A stretch of 39,007 nt of DNA from Lachnospiraceae bacterium (GCA_024689465.1 JAILDL010000150.1:1-39007); one strand, 5' to 3'. Numbered from the stretch's first letter, positions 1 through 9,246 are shown. Numbers and translations: made by a program. Notes: a model not told the origin generated them from the letters alone.

Positions 1-1289
1 GAATAGGAGCTGTGATTTTGCATGGTCACGTTAAAGACAAACAAAGGATCTGCTCCCTTGTTTTCAAACTGGCGGATCACGTTTTCAAAATCACTGGCAT
101 CGTCCACATATTTCCGCAGGATACGGGTATCCGTAAAGTCGTCTTTAAAAAGCATCCTGGAAAAGCCCATATGGGGATAGACTTCGTTGCGTTCCCACCC
201 TGTGGGGTAATAGGGATGCATGGCCACCGTGTCATAGCCCAAGCTCTCCAGATACCGGGGCAGCGCAGAGATCTCCCCGTTGATATACTGCTGATAGGGA
301 ATGGATCCCGTGGGCAAAAAGGCCATGGTATTGCCGGTCAGAAACTCAAATTCCGTATTGGCGGTATTTCCTCCCACCACCGATACATTTAGGGTGCCGC
401 TGACCGTATCCTCCGCTCCCTCCCGCATGCTGTGCACAAAGGGAATGGGATCTGTGTTGGTGGGCATATCGCCCAGAACGGTCAGATCGGAAAAGGCTTC
501 ATCCATGATCACGACGATGTTGGGATAGTTCTGTCCTGTAGGTTCGGCAGGATCTGCGGGTGCAAAAGCTCCTGCCGCCTTTGCCAGGAGTTCCTCCATC
601 TCCTCTTTCTCATAGCCCTCCGGCACGTCCACAAAGACGAAGTGCAGGTTCATGAGAAAGTTAAGAGCCAGTCCCTCCTTCTTATACATGGAAACCGGCG
701 TAAACTGCTTATCGTAAATGCCGTGACGGGCACGAAAGCCGGCATCCCCCAGAAGATGGTAAAATCCGGCAAAGATCACGGCAACTGCCGCTGCAGGCAA
801 CAGGCGTATCCAAAAGGTCTTCTTCGGAAATTTCAAGGGGATCAGGAGACTGATCAAAAGCAGCACCAGGTATCCGGACAGATGCAGGATCGTTTCCCCG
901 GGCAGGGCATAGCTGTAGTTTTCCGCGACCGATGCCGCCGTTTTAATGGAAAAGATATCCCAGGGCACAATGGGGTTGGTGCGAAATTCCATGACATAAT
1001 AGTTTGCCAGGCCGCTTACAAAAAACAAAAGGATCTGGATGGGCAGTGCAATGCGCACCCTGCCGGTAAGAAAAAACAGAAACAAAAAGATCAGCTCATA
1101 GATCAGAATGTTATAGGGATGGGCCGACTTGTTCAATGCTTCAAAAGGATTGTATTTCAGAGAATCCGTCAGATAAAACAGGGCAACAGGGATCAAAAGG
1201 GCTAAGAGAAGCTGCAGCGCCTTCCCGCCGTATCTCTTCTTTGATGCTTGTGTATCCGCTGAATGATCGACAATCTTAATCTTACTCAT
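1..1289 (-). CDS. LTA-synthase-like membrane sulfatase/phosphoglycerol transferase (partial, 3' end missing)
   Basis: About 429 residues are visible before the gene runs off the left edge. The N-terminal 180 residues hold four to five hydrophobic segments (about 26-41, 61-75, 80-98, 135-151 and 161-180), followed by an extracellular sulfatase-fold domain. In that domain I see an acidic metal-ligand motif, MDEAF, with Glu264, and GGNTANTE near 306-313. Its Thr309 sits where the catalytic threonine of LtaS-type enzymes lies (GKTSDSE in LtaS). By family, such proteins move glycerol-phosphate or a related group onto an envelope glycan or lipid on the outer face of the membrane. The substrate cannot be told from here. 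The start is the only ATG near the N-terminus; the next Met is residue 100. Its ribosome site GGGGAG lies inside the hairpin that ends the upstream operon. The LTA-synthase superfamily call is firm, the exact substrate is not. Confidence 0.85.
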   Translation of the reverse strand, partial: MSKIKIVDHSADTQASKKRYGGKALQLLLALLIPVALFYLTDSLKYNPFEALNKSAHPYNILIYELIFLFLFFLTGRVRIALPIQILLFFVSGLANYYVMEFRTNPIVPWDIFSIKTAASVAENYSYALPGETILHLSGYLVLLLISLLIPLKFPKKTFWIRLLPAAAVAVIFAGFYHLLGDAGFRARHGIYDKQFTPVSMYKKEGLALNFLMNLHFVFVDVPEGYEKEEMEELLAKAAGAFAPADPAEPTGQNYPNIVVIMDEAFSDLTVLGDMPTNTDPIPFVHSMREGAEDTVSGTLNVSVVGGNTANTEFEFLTGNTMAFLPTGSIPYQQYINGEISALPRYLESLGYDTVAMHPYYPTGWERNEVYPHMGFSRMLFKDDFTDTRILRKYVDDASDFENVIRQFENKGADPLFVFNVTMQNHSSY

Positions 1290-1298
1290 AATGTGAAA

Positions 1299-1325
1299 AC
1301 TCCCCGGGCAGACTGCCCAGGGAGT
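1299..1325 (-). terminator. Hairpin between the GH88 gene and the LTA-synthase-like gene, covering its ribosome site
   Basis: On the minus strand the two arms pair over 12 bases with one G-U pair around a three-base loop and are followed by GTTTTC. This can act as an intrinsic terminator for the carbohydrate operon, although the T-run is short. The 3' arm contains GGGGAG, the only plausible ribosome site for the downstream ATG at 1289, ten bases away. The same hairpin may therefore also mask translation of the next gene. A weak promoter may precede it (TAAAAT at 1327-1332), but I am not confident of that. Confidence 0.6.
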
Positions 1326-1363
1326 AATTTTACCACATTTTTCGTTTTTATGAAAATCTTTCC

Positions 1364-2557
1364 TCAGACGCCCCAGGTGAAGAAACCGGTATCGTTTAAC
1401 TTGCAGATGGCTTCCAGGAAGTAATAATCTGCATAGACCATGGTGAAATGATGGTCCTTGTCATGATAGCTTGCGGAGCAGTTCTGAACCACCGCATCGC
1501 AGCTCTGATCCCAGATGGTACGGTTCTTCTCGATGTTCTTTAAGATCTTAAGACCGGTGGAAAGATAAAGCTGTGCCTTCTCCTTGCTGCCCTGCTCTTC
1601 CATAACTTTGGCCAGTTCCAGGAAACCGCAGGCTGCGATCACGGCACCGCAGGAATCCTCATAAGCAGGCTCTGCCGGCTGATCAAAATCGATGGGAACG
1701 TAGTCTCTGTTTTCCATACAGGATGCGAAATAATCCGCTACCTTACAGGAGGTATCCAGGTATCTCTGCTCCCCGGTATTGGCATAGCTGATATAGAATC
1801 CGTACAGTGCCCATGCCTGACCTCTGGTCCAGGCGCTGCCTTCCTTATAGCCCTGTCCCCCTCTTTCTCCTACCTTTTTGCCGGTCTTAGCATCAAATTC
1901 ACAGATATGCACACTGGAGCCGTTTTCCCGGATGAAGTTTTGGATCACCGTATCCGCATGAAGCATGGCGATCTCCTGATAACGGGGGTCTCCGATCTGT
2001 TTGCTGGCAAAATGCAGCATGGAAATGTTCATCATACAGTCGATGATGGCCCAGCCCTCATTGGAATCCCCCCAGTAGCTGTTCCATGCTCGGATAAACT
2101 TTCCCACCGGATTAAAGCGTCCGGCCAGGAGATTCGCTGCCAGAAGACCTCTCTTTAAGGACTCCTTGTTTCCGGTGATCTTATAATCCGCCACGGCAGT
2201 GGGCATCCACATAAATCCCACATCATGATGCAGCCCGTAATACTCATGGAAGCAGTCATCCATATCCTCTTCCAGTCGTCTGGCTGCTGTCAGATACTGC
2301 TCATCCTTTGTGACCACATACATCTGCCATAACAGGCCGCCCCAGAATCCGTTGGTCCACCAGCTCTTGCCATCGGCATAGTTGGAAAAACGGGACATAT
2401 CGCTGCGGTCATCATAGCGTCCGTCTGCGCCGGTGGTATAAGGCATCTTGCCAAAGTTGCGCTGTGTGACCTCCGGCATCTTGGCGATAAACTTATTCAG
2501 TACTTCTTCTGCCCACACCTGGTCTTCCGGTGTCAGCATCTCTCTGATCGTTGTCAT
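1364..2557 (-). CDS. GH88 unsaturated glucuronyl hydrolase
   Basis: This 397-residue protein has no signal peptide and so should act in the cytoplasm. It matches the alpha/alpha-barrel family GH88, which hydrates and cleaves the 4,5-unsaturated uronic acid from the non-reducing end of oligosaccharides made by polysaccharide lyases (hyaluronan, chondroitin, heparin-like or related glycans). Visible landmarks are WWTNGFW (66-72), HHDVGF with Asp112, IIDCMMN with Asp173, and WTRGQAWALYG (243-253). Asp112 and Asp173 correspond to the two catalytic aspartates of Bacillus UGL. GH105 rhamnogalacturonyl hydrolases are related, but the DxxMN pattern and overall length fit GH88. It is the last gene of an operon with a YesMN two-component system and a sugar ABC transporter, so its substrate is probably imported by that transporter. 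No lyase is visible in the window. Confidence 0.9.
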   Translation of the reverse strand: MTTIREMLTPEDQVWAEEVLNKFIAKMPEVTQRNFGKMPYTTGADGRYDDRSDMSRFSNYADGKSWWTNGFWGGLLWQMYVVTKDEQYLTAARRLEEDMDDCFHEYYGLHHDVGFMWMPTAVADYKITGNKESLKRGLLAANLLAGRFNPVGKFIRAWNSYWGDSNEGWAIIDCMMNISMLHFASKQIGDPRYQEIAMLHADTVIQNFIRENGSSVHICEFDAKTGKKVGERGGQGYKEGSAWTRGQAWALYGFYISYANTGEQRYLDTSCKVADYFASCMENRDYVPIDFDQPAEPAYEDSCGAVIAACGFLELAKVMEEQGSKEKAQLYLSTGLKILKNIEKNRTIWDQSCDAVVQNCSASYHDKDHHFTMVYADYYFLEAICKLNDTGFFTWGV

Positions 2558-2574
2558 GTTGCTGTTTGTCTCCT

Positions 2575-4083
2575 TTATGATTGGTCGGCCAAAATCCGCT
2601 TTTTATAGTTGGCCGGTGTTTCTCCGTATTTCTTTACAAAGGCATCGGTAAAGCTCCTGGCGTCGGAAAAGCCCACCTGCGCCGCGATCTCGTAAGTCTT
2701 CATGGATGTGGTCACCAGCAGGGAAATGGCGTGCTGCAGGCGCACAAAGCTGAGATATTCCTTAAAGCCGGTGCCGGTCTGCTTCTTAAAGTAAGAGGAG
2801 AAATAATAGGGATTCATATAAAATTCCCCCGCCATGACTTCCAGGGAAAGGCTCTCCCTGTAGTGCACGTCGATGTATTCCTTCATCTTCTGGATGTCCT
2901 TCTGGTCCTCTTTTAAGGCCGTATCCTTAATCGCACGGGTATGCTCCAGAATGTATCCCTTAAAATATTCCTGCATGGCGTCAAAAGATTCCGCGCTCCT
3001 GCCGGCTTCCAGTAAGGACTTTGTATCCGTATGGCTTCCCGTGATCTGCAGATCCGATAGCTTCTCTTCCAGCAGGCGGATGGTAGAGCAGAAATAATAA
3101 TTTGCATCCTCTCTTCGCTGTCCGGAGGCGATCTTTAACGCTCTGGCAAACTGTTCAAAATCCTGCTCAAAGCGTTCGGGCTTCATTCCAAGGATATCAT
3201 TTAACATGGCTTCCCGTAAACGGGATAAACTGTTTAATGCACTTTCATCCTCTTCTTCCCGAATAGGCGTCAAAACGGCTACCGGCCCCTCCGCAAAGAA
3301 CAGGCGGCGTTTTTCCGGGATCAGCAGCTCTAACAGGTGCTCGGGATGATGAAGGCTTGCTTTTCTATCCCCGAAAATAAAGGCAAGACGCCCTCCATCC
3401 GGTGCAGGATGCAGGTTTCCCAGTTTTTCCAATTCTCCGGAAAGACTTTGCATTTCTCCTTCCCGAAACAGCAGCAGGATATGGTCCCCTTTGGAAAAGA
3501 CCACCACATCCTCCCGGTCCTTATAATACTCCTGTAAGAAGGATGCATAAGCAAAGCTGTGAAGCTTTTGTTCCTGCCTGGTCCCGTTCTTCTGCTCCAG
3601 ACAGGTAAGAACCGGCAGGAAATCTCCGCTGTCCTCTTTCGTGTCTGATAAAACACCAGGCCCTTCAAAATAGCCGCTTTCAAAATCCGCATCTGCAGGA
3701 AAATCCGTACTGCCTGTCAGATCAAACGCCTTATGCAGCGCACTGAGCAGTTCCTCTTCGATCACGGGTTTTAAAAGATAATCCACAGCGCCGAAGCGAA
3801 CCGCATTTTTGGCATACGTAAAGTCCTGAAAACCGCTGATGAGGATCACCCTGGTGGGAAGCTCCATATTGTGGATGTTCTGAAGGATCTCGATCCCGCT
3901 CATCCCTGGCATACTGATATCCAGGAGCGCCAGGTCCGGCTTTTCCTTCAAAATGGCTTCCATGGTGCTTTCCCCGTCTCCGTATGTGCCGATGATCTCG
4001 ATCCCCAGACTGTTCCAGTCAAGGAGCTTACAAAGACCCTTCGTTATAACGACTTCATCGTCTGCCAGAATCATTCGAATCAT
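2575..4083 (-). CDS. YesN-type response regulator with AraC DNA-binding domain
   Basis: This 502-residue protein has a receiver domain in the first 120 residues with DDE at 8-10 and the phospho-acceptor Asp55 in LLDISMPG. An unclassified linker of about 270 residues follows, then two AraC-family helix-turn-helix motifs near 400-500, including the typical GFSDARSFTDAFVKKYGETPANYK region (only part quoted). It should be phosphorylated by the YesM-like kinase encoded just upstream and activate this sugar operon. The ATG at 4083 overlaps the end of the kinase gene by 29 bases and has AGAGG six bases upstream, so the two are likely translationally coupled. The cognate DNA site is unknown; the palindrome at 9100-9109 is one candidate. 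Confidence 0.93.
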   Translation of the reverse strand: MIRMILADDEVVITKGLCKLLDWNSLGIEIIGTYGDGESTMEAILKEKPDLALLDISMPGMSGIEILQNIHNMELPTRVILISGFQDFTYAKNAVRFGAVDYLLKPVIEEELLSALHKAFDLTGSTDFPADADFESGYFEGPGVLSDTKEDSGDFLPVLTCLEQKNGTRQEQKLHSFAYASFLQEYYKDREDVVVFSKGDHILLLFREGEMQSLSGELEKLGNLHPAPDGGRLAFIFGDRKASLHHPEHLLELLIPEKRRLFFAEGPVAVLTPIREEEDESALNSLSRLREAMLNDILGMKPERFEQDFEQFARALKIASGQRREDANYYFCSTIRLLEEKLSDLQITGSHTDTKSLLEAGRSAESFDAMQEYFKGYILEHTRAIKDTALKEDQKDIQKMKEYIDVHYRESLSLEVMAGEFYMNPYYFSSYFKKQTGTGFKEYLSFVRLQHAISLLVTTSMKTYEIAAQVGFSDARSFTDAFVKKYGETPANYKKRILADQS

Positions 4084-5956
4084 AGGTATCCTCTGTCTGG
4101 TAGGGCATCCGGATGAGAACCGAAGTTCCCAGACCTACCGTACTTGCAATAGTCAGGCCGTAAGGTTCTCCGTAAAGAAAGCGCAAACGGTCCTGTACGT
4201 TTTTCATGCCGATGCTTTGCCAGTTGTATTCGTTCTTGATGCCGGGGGCATCGCCCATCATAAGCTGCTTTAATTTCTCCAGTTCTTCCCCGTTCATGCC
4301 CACACCGTTGTCCAGGATGCTGATCTCCAGTTCGTCCCCTTCTCTGGTGACGCTGATCAGCACCGCCCCGGTCTTCTTGGCCGGCTTGATGCCGTGCACA
4401 TAGGCATTTTCCACAATGGGCTGCAGGATCAGCTTCGGCACCATGGGCGCCAGGGAGGGATCCATCTCCACCCGCAAAAGGATCTGCTCCGAGATCCTGC
4501 AATTTAACAGATAGACATACTTTTCCACGATATCCAGTTCTCTGGATAAGGGAACCATATCTTCCACCGTCCCGATCAGGTAGTGGATCTGCCGGGAGAG
4601 GGAATCGATCATCCTGGAAACCTGCTCATCTTCGTTTTCCACCGCGGTCATGCGGATGATCTCCAGGGTATTGTACAGAAAGTGGGGATAGATCTGGGAC
4701 TTGATGGCAGTCAGTTCTGCCTCGTTTTGCCGGATCCTTGCCACATAGGACTGATTGATATACTGCTCCAGCTCGTGGCTCATTTCGTTAAACCGGCTGG
4801 AAAGAACACCGATCTCGTCATTTCCCCGGACCGGTAGATGAATGTCAAAGGATCCGCTCTCCACCTTCTTCATCTCATCCATCATCTCATAAAGAGGACG
4901 GGTCAGGAACCTGGAAAACAGATAGGCTCCCGCCAGGAGGATCACTAACACCACCACGCCCAGCAGCAGGATCAGTTCGATCATGGAATGAATGGACGCG
5001 TAGGCCTTTTCCCGGGAAACCTCCGCCAGGCAGGTAAGGCCGTATTCTCCCGTATGGGAGGTCAGCACTTCAAAGTCCCTGACAGGATATGCCTCCTCGA
5101 TCTCTTCCCGGCTTTTCCCAATATATTGCTCTCTAGTACTGTACAGACAGGTACCGTCCTCCATCAGAAGGTAATAATCCGCATCGTCTCCTAAGTGCAT
5201 GGTCTTTAACAGGTTCTCCAGTCTGGTCATATCGATGTCCAGAAACAGGGTGCCGATGTATTTCTCCTGTCCGATCATACCCCGCAGATCAAAGTAATTA
5301 CGGGAAACCGTAAACACATCATCGCTGGTGCCGGAATAATATTTAGTGGGATGCACCGGGGTAATGGTCAGGTTCTTGCCACAGCGGTCCAAAAGGTCGT
5401 AGGAAACCGCCTGTTCAAAGGTTTCCTCATCCCGAAAGTAGCTTCTACGGTAGCTGTAATGGAAATCCTGTTTTCCGATCTCCTCATCCCCATCGGTTAT
5501 GAAATGCACCGCATAGATATAGGCATCCACCTGATCCAGCGACTTTAAAAAGTTCTCCATTTCCAGATTTCTGGCGGTTTCCTCCAGCATCAGTACCTGC
5601 CGGATCCGGTCGTAATTCACATAGTACTGCCCTACGCTGAGCACGCTTTCACTCCCGGTATACTGATACATGATCTTGGAAATATTGTCATAGACAGACA
5701 GCACGTTCTCCGTGCTGGAAGCGATATGCCCCGCCGCCTGCTCGTAATTGCTGCGAATGGACCGGATATTGCCGGTCATGGACTGACGGATCAGAAGGGG
5801 AAAGATCACAAACATAGGAATAAGCCCCAACGAAAGGATCGCCAGGGCAAATTTCCGATACAGACTTAAGTTTTGAAAAAAGATTTTCAAACGGTGCATG
5901 TATTTATCATATAACGTTTTAACCTTTTGCTCCACCTGCTGTGATCCCTTTGACAA
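4055..5956 (-). CDS. YesM-type sensor histidine kinase
   Basis: This is a membrane sensor kinase of the His_kinase/HATPase (LytS/YesM) class. In the longest frame (633 residues) there is a transmembrane segment near 36-58, an extracellular Cache-like sensing domain of about 250 residues, a second membrane segment near 325-349 and a HAMP region around 350-400. The phospho-acceptor motif QIYPHFLYN has His425, where most relatives have QINPHFLYN. The ATPase N box QPIVENAYVHGI and G boxes DNGVGM and GMKNVQDRL follow. It should sense an external sugar signal and phosphorylate the YesN-like regulator. The start is uncertain. 5956 is a TTG overlapping the permease by 38 bases, a GTG at 5935 follows AAAGGG, and an ATG lies at 5899. 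Confidence 0.92.
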   Translation of the reverse strand: MSKGSQQVEQKVKTLYDKYMHRLKIFFQNLSLYRKFALAILSLGLIPMFVIFPLLIRQSMTGNIRSIRSNYEQAAGHIASSTENVLSVYDNISKIMYQYTGSESVLSVGQYYVNYDRIRQVLMLEETARNLEMENFLKSLDQVDAYIYAVHFITDGDEEIGKQDFHYSYRRSYFRDEETFEQAVSYDLLDRCGKNLTITPVHPTKYYSGTSDDVFTVSRNYFDLRGMIGQEKYIGTLFLDIDMTRLENLLKTMHLGDDADYYLLMEDGTCLYSTREQYIGKSREEIEEAYPVRDFEVLTSHTGEYGLTCLAEVSREKAYASIHSMIELILLLGVVVLVILLAGAYLFSRFLTRPLYEMMDEMKKVESGSFDIHLPVRGNDEIGVLSSRFNEMSHELEQYINQSYVARIRQNEAELTAIKSQIYPHFLYNTLEIIRMTAVENEDEQVSRMIDSLSRQIHYLIGTVEDMVPLSRELDIVEKYVYLLNCRISEQILLRVEMDPSLAPMVPKLILQPIVENAYVHGIKPAKKTGAVLISVTREGDELEISILDNGVGMNGEELEKLKQLMMGDAPGIKNEYNWQSIGMKNVQDRLRFLYGEPYGLTIASTVGLGTSVLIRMPYQTEDTYDSNDSGRR

Positions 5957-6755
5957 AATATTTCTGGAACATCAGGAAGATCAGCAGTGCCGGAACAATG
6001 GAGATGATGGTTCCCGCAAACACGATATCCCATCTGGCCGTATACTGGCCCACAAAGGATGCGATCTCCACGGTAATGGTCTTGGCTTTTCCCGAAGGAA
6101 GCACCAGATACGGCATCAGATAATCGTTCCAGATCCCCAGACCGTTTAAGATCACCATGGAACCCGTACAGGGGCCCAAAAGAGGAAAGGTCACTCTCCA
6201 GAAGGTCTTAAAGGGACTGCAGCCATCGATCCTGGCCGCCTCTTCGATCTCTAAGGGAACCGTCTTTAAAAAGCTGCAATACAGCAGCGTTCCGAAGGAA
6301 ACCGAACCGGCGATATAGGACACCACCGGACCTGCCATGGTTCCGAAGATATGGAAGAACTTCATCTCCTTAAACAGCGGAAACATGTACAGATGAAAGG
6401 GCACCATCATACCTGCCAGAAAGAAGGTATATAAAAGGCCGGTAAACCTGCTGGGTCTTCGATCAATGGCATAAGCTGCCATGGGCACGATAAAGATGAT
6501 CAGCACCTCGGAAACCACCGTTAAGAGTACGCTGTGTACGATGGCGGTAAAAAAGTCCGACTGCTCAAAGAGATCCCGAAAGTTTTGTACGTACAGGGAG
6601 GTAGGTAAGGAAATGGGGTTCTTCAGGATCTCTCCGTTGCTCTTAAACGCAGACTGCAGAGCAAAAAGCAGTGGATACAGGAACACGAAGGCAATGAGGA
6701 TCAGGACCAGAAGCAGCACAAAATCATGCCATCTGGGTTTCTTAACAGCTTTCAT
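5919..6755 (-). CDS. Sugar ABC transporter permease, MalG/YtcP-like
   Basis: This 278-residue integral membrane protein has six hydrophobic segments, the first at about 12-33. The cytoplasmic EAA loop reads EIEEAARIDGCSPFKTFW, the site where the ATPase docks. It pairs with the preceding permease and the lipoprotein to form a CUT1-type importer for oligosaccharides. Its start codon shares one base with the stop codon of the other permease (TGATG), a sign of coupled translation. No ATPase gene lies in the operon. CUT1 systems in Firmicutes often share one multitasking MsmK-type ATPase encoded elsewhere, which I infer here. Confidence 0.93.
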   Translation of the reverse strand: MKAVKKPRWHDFVLLLVLILIAFVFLYPLLFALQSAFKSNGEILKNPISLPTSLYVQNFRDLFEQSDFFTAIVHSVLLTVVSEVLIIFIVPMAAYAIDRRPSRFTGLLYTFFLAGMMVPFHLYMFPLFKEMKFFHIFGTMAGPVVSYIAGSVSFGTLLYCSFLKTVPLEIEEAARIDGCSPFKTFWRVTFPLLGPCTGSMVILNGLGIWNDYLMPYLVLPSGKAKTITVEIASFVGQYTARWDIVFAGTIISIVPALLIFLMFQKYFVKGITAGGAKG

Positions 6756-7651
6756 CAGATCTGCACCTCCCTGCTCCTTAAGAATTTCTGCTGCACGGTA
6801 TTTAACAGGATGATGATAAACAAAAGTACGACGCCAACCGCCGTTCCGAAGCCCTGTCTGCCTTCATTGAAGCCTACCTTGTACAGCAGGTAAACGATGG
6901 TCTCGGAGGTAAATCCGGGACCGCCGTCGGTCATAACGGAGATCTGGTCAAAGACCTTCAGACCGTTGATCAGCGACAGGGTAAAGTTGATGGTAAAGGT
7001 TCCGGAGATCAGCGGCATGGTAATATGCCAGAATCTCTGGGAAGCCCCTGCCCCGTCGATCTGTGCGGCTTCCATCACGTCTGTGGAAACGCTCTGTAAG
7101 CCGGCCAGATAAATGATCATATAGTAGCCGGCTCCTTTCCAGATCAGCACCACGCCGATCATCAGAAGGGTCAGCTTTGTATTTCCCAGCCAGTCCTGGA
7201 CCGATCCGCCCATGCCCACATTTTTCAGGAACGAGTTGATGGCTCCGAAGTTATAGTTGTACATGATCTTCCAGATGAAACCGGAGACGATACCGGAGAT
7301 CAACACCGGCAGGTACAGGATACTTCGGAACACATTCTTTCCCCAGTGCACATGGTCCACAGCCAGCGCCAGCATAAGCGCAATGGCATTTTCAAACACG
7401 GAGATAAAAACGGTCAGGATCAGGGTATTGCGCAGGGCATTGCCAAACCGGGCGCTGGTAAAGATCTCCCGGTAGTTGGCAAAACCTACGAAATTGATGA
7501 TGGGACTGATTCCGTCCCAGGATGTAAAGGAATAATAGAAACTGGAAATGGTGGGCAGGATCACAAAGAGCCCGTACAGGATCAGTGCCGGTGCCACAAA
7601 GGCCAGCGCCACCAGATCCGGTTTCTGTTTGTTGTTCTTTTGCATGGTCAT
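6755..7651 (-). CDS. Sugar ABC transporter permease, MalF/UgpA-like
   Basis: This 298-residue permease has an N-terminal cytoplasmic stretch, six hydrophobic segments and an EAA loop DVMEAAQIDGAGASQRFW. It is the MalF-side partner of the downstream permease. The gene starts four bases after the stop of the solute-binding protein and overlaps the next permease by one base, so the transporter genes are tightly linked. Given the GH88 enzyme and the YesMN system in the same operon, I infer that it imports short, lyase-derived uronic acid oligosaccharides. The permease sequence alone does not prove this. Confidence 0.93.
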   Translation of the reverse strand: MTMQKNNKQKPDLVALAFVAPALILYGLFVILPTISSFYYSFTSWDGISPIINFVGFANYREIFTSARFGNALRNTLILTVFISVFENAIALMLALAVDHVHWGKNVFRSILYLPVLISGIVSGFIWKIMYNYNFGAINSFLKNVGMGGSVQDWLGNTKLTLLMIGVVLIWKGAGYYMIIYLAGLQSVSTDVMEAAQIDGAGASQRFWHITMPLISGTFTINFTLSLINGLKVFDQISVMTDGGPGFTSETIVYLLYKVGFNEGRQGFGTAVGVVLLFIIILLNTVQQKFLRSREVQI

Positions 7652-7655
7652 TGAC

Positions 7656-9059
7656 TTATTCTGCTACCACAATGCCTACACCGGTTACAGGGTTAAAGCT
7701 TGCGATGGAAGTCTGCCAGGTCTTGTTCAGCTCTTCCAGAGCAGCATCCAGGGTTGTGGTGCCCTGCAGATATTCGATGCAGGTCTTGTAGGTGAAGTTA
7801 CGGAAATCAGGAGGCAGCTCGTTGTTGCCGGTCTTACCGTTCCACATGGGGGATAAATGATCGGCTGCCTGTGTAGCTTCGATGATCTCCTGCATTACCG
7901 GATCTACATCCAGTGCCGGTGCTTCTGCCAGAGTAGGCAGGCAGTTCATGGTTTCACAATAGTACTTGTAGGTATCTGCGCTGAAGAAATAACGGATAAA
8001 CTCTTCTGCAGCAGCCTTCTTGTTGGCATCCTGTGCAGCTTCTGCAGAGATCGCCAGACCGCCGATACCGGAGCCGCCTACCAGACGCAGCTTTCCGTCG
8101 GGAGAAGGAACGGCAAACCAGCCCAGTTCAAAGTCCGGGTCAGCTTCCTTGATGGTCTTGATCATATGCGTTCCGGAGAACAGCATTGCTGCCATATCGT
8201 TTACCAGGAAAGTGGTGATCTGTGCATCGGGTGTGGAAGTCCAGCCATCCTGCGCGTAAGCCATGATCTCAGCCATTTCCTCAAAGGTCTTTTTAAAGCC
8301 ATCGTTTGCGAAATCAGCGGATCCGTCATAGCAATGAGAGATAAACTCCTCATCCTGGCTGATCACCTGATCGTCATAAGCCTTATTAAACAAGAAGCCC
8401 AGATGCCAGATATCCTGACCTCCTACCACCAGGGGAGCCATATCGCCCTTGTCCTTGATGGCCTGGCAAAGAGCGATGAACTCATCGTAAGTAGCAGGCT
8501 CGGTAAAGCCGTTGGCATCAAAGTATGCCTTGTTGTAGTAGATACCGTCTGTGTTTTCACCACCCATGGCTGCGGTATAAACCTTGCCGTTAAATTCGGT
8601 GGTGCTGGCAAACAGGGATGTGATATCGGAAGGCAGCTCTGCCAGCTTTCCGGCACGAACATACATGGCGGTGTCACGCATCTCCATGATATCGGGGAAT
8701 TCTCCCACGCTGTCCTTGGTCTTTAAGAACTCACTGTAAGCGCCGCCGTTACCGGGCTCAATGGTTACGGTGATATCTTCATAGGCTTCGTTAAAGTTCT
8801 TTACGATGGTGTTCATGGCTTCCTTCATGCCTTCATCACCGTCAGCAAAGATAAAGGTAAGCTCGGTAGGCTCTGTCACAATGCTTGCAGATGCTTCTTC
8901 CTGAACGGTTTCCGCAGTACTTTCCGCTGCAGGCTGCTCCGCTTTCGTTTCCGTGGTCTTTTCTGCTTCGGGTGCAGGTGCAGCTGCGCTGCCGCAACCG
9001 GTGCAGAGAGAAACTGCCATTGCCATGGCAAGGATCATTGATAAGGATTTCTTTTTCAT
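7656..9059 (-). CDS. Sugar ABC transporter solute-binding lipoprotein
   Basis: This 467-residue protein is of the extracellular solute-binding family 1. It has a Lys-rich start, a hydrophobic signal and a lipobox-like CTGC with Cys22 as the likely lipidated residue. A Glu/Ala/Thr-rich linker (about 24-58) follows, then the binding domain. It should be anchored on the outer face of the membrane and deliver carbohydrate to the two permeases. It is the first gene of the operon, and AAGGGAG sits five bases before its ATG. The operon promoter should lie in 9060-9246, but I could not pick out a convincing -35/-10 pair there, as is common for an operon that depends on an activator. Confidence 0.92.
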   Translation of the reverse strand: MKKKSLSMILAMAMAVSLCTGCGSAAAPAPEAEKTTETKAEQPAAESTAETVQEEASASIVTEPTELTFIFADGDEGMKEAMNTIVKNFNEAYEDITVTIEPGNGGAYSEFLKTKDSVGEFPDIMEMRDTAMYVRAGKLAELPSDITSLFASTTEFNGKVYTAAMGGENTDGIYYNKAYFDANGFTEPATYDEFIALCQAIKDKGDMAPLVVGGQDIWHLGFLFNKAYDDQVISQDEEFISHCYDGSADFANDGFKKTFEEMAEIMAYAQDGWTSTPDAQITTFLVNDMAAMLFSGTHMIKTIKEADPDFELGWFAVPSPDGKLRLVGGSGIGGLAISAEAAQDANKKAAAEEFIRYFFSADTYKYYCETMNCLPTLAEAPALDVDPVMQEIIEATQAADHLSPMWNGKTGNNELPPDFRNFTYKTCIEYLQGTTTLDAALEELNKTWQTSIASFNPVTGVGIVVAE

Positions 9060-9099
9060 GATTGCTCCCTTCGAACATAACTGTTTGTTTTTTGCTAAT

Positions 9100-9109
9100 A
9101 CCCCGGGGT
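9100..9109. promoter_or_regulatory. GC-rich palindrome upstream of the sugar operon
   Basis: The perfect palindrome ACCCCGGGGT sits in an otherwise AT-rich leader, 41 bases before the start of the solute-binding protein gene. Its place suggests an operator or regulator site, but it could be chance. Nothing ties it to a specific protein. Confidence 0.3.
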
Positions 9110-9246
9110 TATCTTTTTGGATGTTCTTATCCTATCAGGATTGTCTGCAAGGTATCACTGCCTTTTTTTAGAATCGAGTGCGGATTTTTTATATTCCTTT
9201 TTCAATCTAAAAAACACCTGATAGAAACCTGCGACAATCGAAGCGC

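Noticed and set aside
12-1205. Plus-strand frames at the left edge
   Set aside because: They are shadows of the LTA-synthase-like gene on the minus strand, which shows clear membrane segments and catalytic motifs.
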